DNA of 48,213 nt from Acidobacteriota bacterium (lineage in GTDB: Bacteria > Acidobacteriota > Terriglobia > Acidiferrales > UBA7541). The translations under genes and the position numbers were made by a program. The stretch is taken from NCBI GenBank assembly GCA_003223325.1, contig QHYS01000071.1:1-48213 (forward strand), in the 5' to 3' direction. Of the stretch, positions 34,261-41,676 are shown piece by piece (within the stretch, counting starts at the first letter, position 1; each line of letters opens with the position of its first letter). Below the pieces are notes generated by a model. That model had not been told where the DNA came from, ran no database searches, and saw only the letters and a program-made list of their open reading frames with translations.

Positions 34261-35124
34261 ATGGCAAGCTCAGTCTGGAAGGGCCATCTCACCTTCGGCC
34301 TGGTTTCTATCCCCATCCGGCTGTTTGCCGCTGCGCGGTCGGAGCGCGTCAGCCTCAACCAACTCCACAAGGTGTGCCACTCGCGCATTCGCCAGCCTCA
34401 GTTCAGCCCCACCTGCAATCGCCAAATCGAGCGCTCCGAGATTATCAAAGGGTTTGAGTACGAGAAAGATCAGTACGTCCTCTTCACCGAAGAGGAGTTG
34501 GACAAGCTCGATCCGCCCTCCGCGCGCACCATGGAGATATTAGAATTCGTCAAAGTCGACGAGGTGGATCCGTTGTACTTCGACGCTTCTTATTACGCCA
34601 CTCCCGAAGACGCCGGAAAAAAGGCCTACCATCTTCTGCTCGCGGCCATGGAGGAATCCGGGCACGCCGCCATCGCCAAGTTGTACATGCATCAGCGCGA
34701 ATATATCGTGGTCATCCGGCCCCGAGCTCACGGGCTCACACTGCACACTATGTTTTACGCCGATGAGATTCGCAACGTCTCGGAATACGGCCAGAAGGAT
34801 GGCGTCGAGCCAAAGGAGCAGGAAAAGAAGCTCGCTTTGCAACTGATCGAGAGTCTTTCGGCGCCCTTTCTGCCACAGAAGTACCGTGACGAATACCGCC
34901 AAAGCTTGCGGTCCATGATCGACGCTAAACTAAAAGGACAGGAAGTCGCCGTGGCCCCGCATCCGCAGCTTGCGCCGGTTGTGGACTTGATGGAAGCGCT
35001 GAAGAAGAGCCTGGCAAGCAAGCAGGCCCCGGGCAAGCCAGCTCCGGTGGAGATGAAGCCGATGAAGGCTGTGCCGGAAGCGGTGCCGGCGCGCAGGCGG
35101 GCAGACAAACGCTCCGCGGGTTAA
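34261..35124 (+). CDS. ku: Non-homologous end-joining protein Ku
   Basis: A 287-residue bacterial Ku, the homodimeric ring that binds double-strand DNA ends and recruits LigD. The Ku core covers residues 1-250: SSVWKGHLTFGLVSIPIRL, then IIKGFEYEKDQYVLFTEEEL, DPLYFDASYYATPED, LYMHQREYIVVIRP and LHTMFYADEIR. The C-terminal tail is Lys/Arg/Pro rich (RRRADKRSAG), as is common. GGAGG lies six bases before the ATG. No ligD is found in the window, so the ligase partner is elsewhere or absent. Confidence 0.95.
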   Translation: MASSVWKGHLTFGLVSIPIRLFAAARSERVSLNQLHKVCHSRIRQPQFSPTCNRQIERSEIIKGFEYEKDQYVLFTEEELDKLDPPSARTMEILEFVKVDEVDPLYFDASYYATPEDAGKKAYHLLLAAMEESGHAAIAKLYMHQREYIVVIRPRAHGLTLHTMFYADEIRNVSEYGQKDGVEPKEQEKKLALQLIESLSAPFLPQKYRDEYRQSLRSMIDAKLKGQEVAVAPHPQLAPVVDLMEALKKSLASKQAPGKPAPVEMKPMKAVPEAVPARRRADKRSAG

Positions 35125-35292
35125 GCCGAAGCCCCTGACGCCCGCCTCTCGAGCACAAGCGCTCTTGCGCGGTAAAGAAAGTCGCGTGCGTTGCGGTTGC
35201 AACGGCGGGCCAAGCGCCCACACGAATTTAGACTCGCCGCCTTGCCGATCGACATCAAATGAACGGCGAACGTCTTACCTAAGGAGCGTCAT

Positions 35293-35559
35293 ATGGCAGG
35301 TTCCAAATGGACTGGACTCTTCGCGTTTTTCCTCGGTGCCGGCCTGGGAGTGGTGGCCGGCATGCTTCTTGCGCCCAAATCGGGCGAAGATTTGAGGGAA
35401 GACATAAGCGGTCGGCTAAACGAAGGCGCACATCGAGTTAGAACGGCAGGCAGAACCGTCAGCCGCCGCGCGCAAGAAATGGCCAACCAAGTGCAACAGA
35501 CTGTTTCCGATGCAGCCGACGCGGCTCTCCGGGCTTCACGGAAAGTGACGCGCTCCTGA
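35293..35559 (+). CDS. YtxH-domain membrane protein
   Basis: An 88-residue protein with a single N-terminal membrane segment (LFAFFLGAGLGVVAGMLLAPKSG, residues 8-30) and a charged, helical remainder with heptad-like spacing and repeated Arg/Gln. The AGMLLAPKSGEDLRE motif is the signature of YtxH-like proteins, which are linked to general stress in some bacteria; the mechanism is unknown. AAGGAG lies upstream. It follows ku by about 170 bases on the same strand. Confidence 0.82.
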   Translation: MAGSKWTGLFAFFLGAGLGVVAGMLLAPKSGEDLREDISGRLNEGAHRVRTAGRTVSRRAQEMANQVQQTVSDAADAALRASRKVTRS

Positions 35560-35623
35560 TTCTGCCTCGGATTTTCTCTTTTTATCTGCGGGCGAGTGAT
35601 TTGTCCGGGGCGCCGCCGACCGT

Positions 35624-35945
35624 TTACCCCGCTCTGCGGCGTTTGCCACGAAGGAAACGATAGCGCTCGACTTTCGCGGCAATTCCCACGCGGCCTTTCT
35701 CTGCGCTTTCCTTTCGCTCAACTCTCGCAGAGCACGGGCTCGCCGCGCGTGATTCCCGATGGCAAAGTCAGCATGAATTCCAGTCGTGACCCGGGATGCA
35801 TGTCTGCTGGTTGCTGCAGGAAAAAATAGACGCCACACGAACTGACGTTCGTGCATTCCGTCAGGATTTCGTCGGCCGCTAAAACTTCTGAGGGCCGTAC
35901 CGACAGGGACAACCTGAGTGCGTATCTCTTCCGGTTACGGCGCTC
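35624..35945 (-). pseudogene. PilZ-domain protein, frame-broken
   Basis: The conserved PilZ cyclic-di-GMP signature is present: ERRNRKRYALRL (RxxxR) at the start and TNVSSCGVYF (N/DxSxxG) about 30 residues later, then LEFMLTLPSG and GEPVLC. Directly after, the frame hits a stop near 35718. The family sequence resumes in another frame as VERKESAEKGRVGIAAKVERYRFLRG and ends at a TAA at 35624-35626. Only about 5-6 residues (the GRVV strand) seem to be missing, so the lesion is small. No ATG, GTG or TTG lies between an upstream in-frame stop and the first motif, so the 5' end may also be damaged. PilZ proteins couple cyclic di-GMP to motility or polysaccharide synthesis. Confidence 0.7.
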
Positions 35946-36133
35946 CCCAATAGCCGATGTACACCTTTGCGAGAAGCACGCCAGCTAACAGTCGACTCCC
36001 AAACGCAAACATACTCCTCTGGCTGGGCTAGAGATTGCTAATCGCAAAGTAGATGCCCGATGCCGCTCAATAGGGATACCGTAAGGGCCTTAGTCAGCTG
36101 CGGTAAAAAGCTCAAACTTACAGTAGTCGAAAC

Positions 36134-36604
36134 TTAGTTGCCGATAGGGGTGCTGGTGGCACTTGCGCCCGTACCGGAGGTGTCCACGCGGATCACGCCC
36201 GACTGATCGGTGTAATACATGCTCTGTCCGGTCGTGCCTACCGCGATGGGAGTAGCCGTTACACTGTAAGATTGGTTGCTCGAGCCAGGCGTATACTTAA
36301 ACGTGTAGCCGCTCTTGGTACCACTCGCCAGCACCGAGTCGATCAAGTCTGACGACGTGGAGCTGGCCGTGCCGCTAGAGCCGATGGGACCCAGGTTCGT
36401 GAGAGCCGCTGGAAATGTGCCATAGCTCGTGGAATAAGCGATGCATGCTGTGTTCAGCGTACGCAGCGAGCCCACCGCCGAAGCCTGATTGGCGGCGATC
36501 TTCGCTCGCAATAAGTTGGGGATGGCGATGGCCGCGATAATCAGAATGATTGCCACCACGATCAACAGCTCAATTAACGAAAAGCCCTTCTGTTTGTTCC
36601 GCAT
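36134..36604 (-). CDS. Type IV pilin / prepilin with class III signal
   Basis: A 156-residue prepilin from ATG 36604 behind AGGGAG; the frame is open further upstream but the ATG next to the signal is clearly right. The leader MRNKQKG is followed by FSLIELLIVVAIILIIAAIAIPNLL, with the prepilin peptidase cleavage after Gly and the conserved Glu5. After the helix comes AKIAANQASAVGSLRTLNTACIAY, then a Ser/Thr/Gly-rich globular domain. Only one Cys is visible in the mature protein, so there is no C-terminal disulfide loop. It could be the major pilin PilA or a minor pseudopilin. pilT at 14.4 kb would power its retraction. Confidence 0.88.
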   Translation of the reverse strand: MRNKQKGFSLIELLIVVAIILIIAAIAIPNLLRAKIAANQASAVGSLRTLNTACIAYSTSYGTFPAALTNLGPIGSSGTASSTSSDLIDSVLASGTKSGYTFKYTPGSSNQSYSVTATPIAVGTTGQSMYYTDQSGVIRVDTSGTGASATSTPIGN

Positions 36605-36667
36605 TTGGTTGTTCTCCCTGGCGAGAAGTTTGCTCATTCTCGGGGACCCGTCAATTTGAGTTCCAAG

Positions 36668-36673
36668 ATTATA
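36668..36673 (-). promoter_or_regulatory. Pilin promoter -10 box
   Basis: A perfect TATAAT on the minus strand (36673 down to 36668) lies about 64 bases upstream of the pilin ATG. A convincing -35 at the ideal distance was not found (TTGGTC is 14 bases away), and no clear sigma-54 GG/GC pair was seen, although many pilin genes use sigma-54. The rest of the 36605-36855 spacer is A/T-richer than the surroundings. Confidence 0.4.
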
Positions 36674-36855
36674 GGAAGCATCTGCTAGACCAATCGTCGC
36701 CACCGATCAAGATCCAGAAAAGTCATTGATAATACGCTATCTACGGCAATCTCGTTCCGGAATGGGCCAGCACTACTGTCCACTCCGCGCACACTAATTC
36801 TAAAGATGCACATTCGCTTGCACATAATGAGAACCGGTCCGCCATATTGCACACC

Positions 36856-37529
36856 TCACAACTCGATGTGTAATCTCAGCGCCGGAACAAAAACAGGGCC
36901 CCGGGCCCGGTTATACCCTGGGTTCGCGACATGCTGAAGATCGAGCGCGCCATATATGCCCCGCCAGAGATGGGCATTATAATACCCTTCGAAAATGTTT
37001 TCCCGCCCATAGGAAAGGGTTCCATCTCCTAGCAAAAAGCCCAACCCTCCGAGTTTCAGATACTCTTGATGGTCCCCGGATATGCCGTTGGTCACGAAAG
37101 CCACCCCGGCCTTATCGTGCTGGTGATGCCAGCGATCACGCGCATAATCCGCGCCGAAAGCGAAAGTCTGATTGACTTCGCTGTAGGCGAAAGACTCGTG
37201 CCGTCCCTCATTCCGCCCGAACCTGCCGAAGGCCCGAAGATTCGCCGATAGTTGCTGCTCCAGGTTGATGCCGAAGCCATACTTCACTGCCATACTTCAC
37301 TCTTCCCTGTCGCCGCGTGTCCTCGATGATGGGCCGAGGTGCTTTTCCTGCCAGGAACAAGCCCACGGCCTCCCGATAATCACCCATATTTGCATGATTC
37401 ACGTAGGAAAGCGGGAGCACCTCGGCCGGTCTCTTTGCGATTAGACCCGGGTGTAATTCCAGTTCCAGATTCTCGCCCCGAGCCCTTCAAAGGTCACCGT
37501 CCGGTCGCGATTCACGCCGGAGAGGCGAA
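36856..37529 (-). pseudogene. Carbohydrate-porin (OprB-like) C-terminal remnant, frameshifted
   Basis: The C-terminal part of an outer-membrane porin of the type common in Acidobacteriota. The first readable segment, ELHPGLIAKRPAEVLPLSYVNHANMGDYREA to RRQGRVKYG, is in one frame. After a perfect 13-bp tandem duplication at 37276-37301 the same protein continues in another frame as FGINLEQQLSANLRAFGRFGRNEG through FLLGDGTLSYGRENIFEGYYNAHLWRGIYG, ending with the terminal strand VFVPALRLHIEL. A further frame change seems to lie near 37470. The roughly 300 N-terminal residues expected in the family are absent, and the remnant starts directly after the stop of the MFS gene. Not functional as read. 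Confidence 0.72.
37276..37301. repeat. Perfect 13-bp tandem duplication inside the porin remnant
   Basis: GCCATACTTCACT occurs twice in direct succession (37276-37288 and 37289-37301). Removing one copy restores the porin reading frame across VKYGFGIN. A 13-base unit shifts the frame by one. Confidence 0.9.
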
Positions 37530-39086
37530 TCAGTGCGCGGCAATCTGGCCGCGCCGTGCCGGCCTGCGCATCAGAAAGACCAGCGGCAACATCAACAAGA
37601 ACAATATGCCCAAGAGCCAAAACACCTGGTTGAAAGAGAGCATGGCCGCCTGCTGCCGCACCATTCCAAACAGCGCATCGTAGGCGCGGCGCGTCGAGGT
37701 CGCCGCGTCTGCGCCGCGGAAGATGAACCAGCTTCGGAACGCCTGCACCAAAGCTTGCACTGGCAGCCTGCCGCCGCTTACATCGCCCGCCAAATTATTC
37801 AGATTGGTTTGCTCGTGCCGGGCCACGAGAGTCGTCACCGCCGCAATTCCCACGCTTCCACCCAGATTGCGCATCAGGTTGAAGATGCTAGTGGCATTGC
37901 CCATGGCTTCGCGCCGAATGGGATCCATGGTGATCGTCGTCAAGGGGACGAAAAGACATGCCAGCGCCACTCCTTGAAGAAACTGCGGCCAGAAAATATC
38001 CCAGTAGCCGACGCTCAGGTTCAGCCGTGCTAACAGAAAAAGGCTGGCAGAGCCTCCGGCAATCCCGCCCAGCAGCAGCTTGCGGGGATCCACGCGCGAC
38101 ATGAATGCGCCCACGATCGGCATCGTCAAAAAAGAGCCCAGCCCGCGAGGAAACAGGGCGATGCCCGCCTGCAGCGCCGGATAACCAAGCAGCGTTTGCA
38201 GCATGATGGGCAAAATGACTAGGCTGCCGTAGAGCACGATTCCCAGCACGGCCATCAAGAATACGCCCGTGCTGTAGGTCCGCACGAGAAAAACGCGCAG
38301 ATCGATGACCGGATGCGGCACCTTCAACTCATATATCACCAGCGCGAGAAGCGCAGCGAAAGAGATCACAGCGAGGGTCGTGATCCAGTGGGCCGCGAAC
38401 CAGTCCGCCTCCTGGCCTTTGTCCAGCACCACCTGAAGAGCCGCCACGCCGATCGCCAGCATCCCGATACCCCAGTAATCGATACGCGACGATGTCCGCC
38501 GGATGTAGGGCGGATCAAAAATGAAGAGCTGGGTCATCATCACAGAAGCCACGCCCACCGGCACATTGATGTAGAAAACCCAGCGCCAGCTATAACTGTC
38601 GGTTAGCCATCCGCCCAATACCGGGCCGAGCATGGGCGCAACGACAATGCCTAGTCCCCAGAAACCCATAGCTTTACCGCGATCTTCGGGCGGAAAAGAT
38701 TCCAGCAGAACCGCCTGGGAAATTGGTTGCAGCGCTCCGCCACAAGCTCCTTGAACCACACGGAAGAAAATGAGGAATGCCAATGTGGGTGCGAGACCGC
38801 ACAAGAACGACGCAGCGGTGAATCCGGAAGTCGCAAAGATCAGCAATCGCTTGCGTCCCAGGTAGTTTGCCAGCCATCCCGTGATGGGCAGGATCACGGC
38901 GTTCGCCACGAGATACGACGTGAGCGCCCAGGTGGCTTCGTCAACGCTCGCGGAGAGACTGCCGGCGATATGCGGTAGCGACACGTTCACAACGGTGGTG
39001 TCGAGCACCTCCATAAACGTGCTCAACATCACAGATACGGCGATGATCCACGGGTTGATTTCCCCTACGGCGGGTTGGATTGCCAT
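37530..39086 (-). CDS. DHA2-family multidrug efflux MFS transporter (EmrB/QacA-like)
   Basis: A 518-residue inner-membrane protein with 14 predicted hydrophobic helices, the DHA2 layout. The MFS motif A region reads GWLANYLGRKRLLIF, the motif C region GPVLGGWLTDSYSWRWVFYINVPVG, and the N-terminus contains LDTTVVNVSLPHIAGSL, diagnostic of EmrB/QacA proteins. They export drugs or other toxic compounds using the proton gradient, often with an EmrA-type adaptor and TolC; neither adaptor nor outer-membrane partner is visible here. The gene is intact. The porin remnant directly after its stop suggests a deletion between the two genes. Confidence 0.9.
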   Translation of the reverse strand: MAIQPAVGEINPWIIAVSVMLSTFMEVLDTTVVNVSLPHIAGSLSASVDEATWALTSYLVANAVILPITGWLANYLGRKRLLIFATSGFTAASFLCGLAPTLAFLIFFRVVQGACGGALQPISQAVLLESFPPEDRGKAMGFWGLGIVVAPMLGPVLGGWLTDSYSWRWVFYINVPVGVASVMMTQLFIFDPPYIRRTSSRIDYWGIGMLAIGVAALQVVLDKGQEADWFAAHWITTLAVISFAALLALVIYELKVPHPVIDLRVFLVRTYSTGVFLMAVLGIVLYGSLVILPIMLQTLLGYPALQAGIALFPRGLGSFLTMPIVGAFMSRVDPRKLLLGGIAGGSASLFLLARLNLSVGYWDIFWPQFLQGVALACLFVPLTTITMDPIRREAMGNATSIFNLMRNLGGSVGIAAVTTLVARHEQTNLNNLAGDVSGGRLPVQALVQAFRSWFIFRGADAATSTRRAYDALFGMVRQQAAMLSFNQVFWLLGILFLLMLPLVFLMRRPARRGQIAAH

Positions 39087-39266
39087 TTTCCGGGCCAGTG
39101 ATCGAAGAACGAGAAGGAAGGACCTCCCTGCTGTCAGGCTCCTCTTACTGAAGAAATCGGATGTCGAAATCGCGTTGCCGGGGCATGGTGTGCCTTTTGA
39201 TCAGCAATCGTCCGCGGCGTCACTCCAGTCGTGCGCCGGCGTTATCGCGTTGCCGGACAGCGAAAA

Positions 39267-39707
39267 TCACTTAGAGGTGCCCTCGCGCACTTGGCGTTCC
39301 AATTCATCGCGCACTTCTCTCGACGCTCCCTCGCCGGAGATTAGCGTCTTCCCATTGGGGAGCAGGACCGAAACGAGGCGTCCGAGCGGCATGCCATTTT
39401 TCACCTGGAGAATGGTGACGGTCACTTCATCGCCAGACTTAATGGCCGCCTTACTCCAGCCAACGTTCGTCATGCTGACGGGATTTTGAGTCTCTCCGAC
39501 CCAATGTACCACTTTCCCATCATCGCCCTTTACGTCGAGCTGCAGGAGACAGTGCGGATTGGACCAAAGCCATTCCGTGACGGTCCCTTTAAGGGTAACT
39601 TTTTTCTCGGTCTCGAATGCGGCCGTTCCGTGGTGTGCGAAGAGGGGAACGGAAAGAGTGACACCCCCAACAGCGAGGACCAATATCGCCATCACTTTAC
39701 TTCTCAT
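39267..39707 (-). CDS. DUF6152-family secreted protein
   Basis: A 146-residue protein with a signal peptide (residues 1-24, ending LFA) and a mature N-terminus HHGTAAFETEKKVTLKGTVTEWLWSNPHC. GGAGG precedes the ATG. The pattern is the same as in the partial gene at 1-271. It ends with a Glu/Arg-rich helix after KTLISGEG. Members are predicted to be periplasmic; the function is unknown. The upstream neighbour on the same strand (39840-40748) is another secreted protein of a type that often accompanies DUF6152 genes, so the two may act together. Confidence 0.82.
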   Translation of the reverse strand: MRSKVMAILVLAVGGVTLSVPLFAHHGTAAFETEKKVTLKGTVTEWLWSNPHCLLQLDVKGDDGKVVHWVGETQNPVSMTNVGWSKAAIKSGDEVTVTILQVKNGMPLGRLVSVLLPNGKTLISGEGASREVRDELERQVREGTSK

Positions 39708-39839
39708 TGCGGTTGCCTCCGCTTCGCGGAATATCGTTCTCCCAAACTTGCAGGTTGATCACATTTTAGGCCGATTGGAATTGTCGCACAATTGTTTCTT
39801 CGGGAAGCTTCGGGAAGCTGGAACCTCCATCTACGCAAG

Positions 39840-40748
39840 CTATCGTCCAGACTTTTGGCCAGTTGGGACGCTAGCGGGGCTAGCAAATACTTTATTGTAG
39901 TTCTCCATCTCCGTGAGCGAACAGTATTGCTCCATGACATCCCTGTGGGGGTCCTCTAGTTTCATCCGGAACTTGTCCATGGCGACCCAAGGTTTCGTAT
40001 ACATTTTGGGATCGTCAATCGTCACCGTCCACTCGAGATGATCGTGGTCGGCGCGATGAATCCGCTCCTCGACATGCACTTGGTCGCTGATGGGGCGCCC
40101 CGCAGTATCCAGCCACACCCTGTCTTCTCCCATCATTCCGGTGGTCTGAACTATCAGCGTAGTGTCGTTCACCCATTTTCCTACTGAATATCCGTAATAG
40201 CGGGGCTCCTTAACTTCCTTACCGATCAGTACGCCGCCATCCACCAACTTGGGAAGTTCGCGGCCGTCCGTCCAGATGACGCGCCAGACGGTTCCGTACT
40301 CGTACAGCATCACGATCTTGTACTCGTTCTGCAGCATCTGCGTTTCCCTCAGGTTGTAAAAAGTCATCCGCGGAAAACCCAGCGGCTCGCACTTGTCGCG
40401 CGGGTCATTATTGAACCCGGGAAGATTCTCGTCGGCGCCCGCCAGTGCGTGATGGGACTTGTACGCTTGTAGTCCGTAAGGCGTGTAGGGCAACTGATGT
40501 TCCGGCTTTCCATCATTCGGCATGGCCTTTACGCCATCGATTTGGATTCCCTCACTCGGACCATTGGCTGGCTCCCAAGTTCCAGAAAGGTCATGACGAG
40601 GAACGGCCGCCGGAGCCGCCTTCTGGCCTTTAAAGGCTCCGGATTTCCGATCTTTGACCACAGGCGCCTGCTGCGGCTGCTTGGTTCGACCGAGCGCCAC
40701 CGAAGAAAAGACCAGGGCCGGCACCACGACGATTATTAAGTGCCTCAT
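39840..40748 (-). CDS. Secreted hypothetical protein, DUF6152-associated type
   Basis: From ATG 40748 the protein has 302 residues, starting with a signal peptide (HLIIVVVPALVFSSVALG). The frame is open upstream to 41000 but those codons are antisense to a repeat copy and inside the next gene. The mature part has DLSGTWEPANGPSEG, then DPRDKCEPLGFPRM, then LYEYGTVWRVIWTDGRELPK and VGKWVNDTTLIVQTTGM, a layout I know from a widespread family of secreted proteins near DUF6152 genes in soil bacteria. No enzyme motif is evident. The repeated Trp/Gly strands suggest a lipocalin-like beta barrel, which is inference. It lies about 130 bases upstream of the DUF6152 gene and is probably co-transcribed. 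Confidence 0.7.
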   Translation of the reverse strand: MRHLIIVVVPALVFSSVALGRTKQPQQAPVVKDRKSGAFKGQKAAPAAVPRHDLSGTWEPANGPSEGIQIDGVKAMPNDGKPEHQLPYTPYGLQAYKSHHALAGADENLPGFNNDPRDKCEPLGFPRMTFYNLRETQMLQNEYKIVMLYEYGTVWRVIWTDGRELPKLVDGGVLIGKEVKEPRYYGYSVGKWVNDTTLIVQTTGMMGEDRVWLDTAGRPISDQVHVEERIHRADHDHLEWTVTIDDPKMYTKPWVAMDKFRMKLEDPHRDVMEQYCSLTEMENYNKVFASPASVPTGQKSGR

Positions 40749-40799
40749 CGTTCTGAGGGCCGACTTTCGGCCCGAAGAATCTCTCCGGCAGTCTGTCAT
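40745..40799. repeat. Dispersed hairpin element, short copy
   Basis: The sequence TCATCGTTCTGAGGGCCGAC followed by TTTCGGCCCGAAGAATCTCTCCGG matches the left arm and core of the element, with an internal GGGCCGA/TCGGCCC hairpin. It spans the 5' end of the 39840-40748 gene and its ribosome-binding region, so it may affect translation of that gene. Confidence 0.5.
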
Positions 40800-41533
40800 T
40801 TGCCACAGCCCTGCCGTGCTTGCTCGAACTGCTTGAAAAGCCGCGCCGCACCTTGGCCATCGAGGGTCCGCATGACGTGGCCCTCCCCCTTTTCCTCGCT
40901 GAATTCGACGGTAAATCCTTGGGTCCGGAACTTCGCGGCCTGCTGCTCTTCGCTTCGGAGCCAGCCCGTATCCATTTCTCCCGCGTACATGTAAATACAC
41001 ATCTTGGTGAGGGCTCGCATCCGCTCTGGCGTCGCTTCGTCGAGAAATCCCGGAAGGCCAGTCACAGACCAGAAATACTGCGGATAGAGAGACGCGATAT
41101 GAAAAGCGCTCAGTCCGCCATTGGAGACGCCAGCGATGTGAAACTTGTTTTGCAGAATCTTAAAATCACCGAGGAGCTTGATTATGAACGCGGGGAATAC
41201 GCGATCGCCGCTCTCGAAGAAGAGGTCCCCGTTCGGTGCAGCCGGGGCGATGACGATGTAGCCCAGATGTTCCGCCTGCTCGCGCCAATTTCGGGCCACC
41301 GTAGCTTCGACCATCCTCATCGTCTGTGGCCCGCCGCCAAAAGCGAGAATTGCGGGATACGCCTTCGCCGGATCGTAGCCATTCGGTAGAATAACTTTGT
41401 ATTCGAGTTCGGTCCCCGAAATATCCATGGTCTTGTCGAGAACTTCCGCGGCCAGGGATTGGCCCACCAACATCACCGCGGCAATAGCCACGGCATCAGG
41501 AAACCACAATCTACGCCAAAGAGAGTAAGACAT
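40796..41533 (-). CDS. Secreted alpha/beta-hydrolase (esterase/PHB-depolymerase-like)
   Basis: A 245-residue protein with a signal peptide (hydrophobic residues 11-28, ending LAAE) and an alpha/beta-hydrolase core. The N-terminal strand pattern LEYKVILPNGYDPAKAYPAILAFGGG includes the oxyanion-side glycines, the nucleophile elbow is GVSNGG with the serine in the expected position, and a late His lies in EGHVMRTLDG. The layout resembles exported esterases of the feruloyl-esterase/PHB-depolymerase type. The substrate is unknown. AAGGAG precedes the ATG. It lies just upstream of the two secreted proteins on the same strand and may head their operon. Confidence 0.8.
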   Translation of the reverse strand: MSYSLWRRLWFPDAVAIAAVMLVGQSLAAEVLDKTMDISGTELEYKVILPNGYDPAKAYPAILAFGGGPQTMRMVEATVARNWREQAEHLGYIVIAPAAPNGDLFFESGDRVFPAFIIKLLGDFKILQNKFHIAGVSNGGLSAFHIASLYPQYFWSVTGLPGFLDEATPERMRALTKMCIYMYAGEMDTGWLRSEEQQAAKFRTQGFTVEFSEEKGEGHVMRTLDGQGAARLFKQFEQARQGCGK

Positions 41534-41676
41534 AGTCGCGCACTCCTTACTGTGGATGGCTGAATGATTTGGCCCGCAGATTATACGTTAATCAGGACGT
41601 GGCAAGGATGGCAAAACGGCTGTAGAATCGTTGCACTCCGCGAGCAAGCCACCAATCCGATCTAGGAGGACCACAG

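Noticed and set aside
39133-39260. Possible MBL-fold remnant (plus-strand VEIALPGHGVPFDQ) and a 13-bp direct repeat ATCGCGTTGCCGG
   Set aside because: Only one motif-like stretch is visible and no second MBL motif could be found; chance similarity cannot be excluded.
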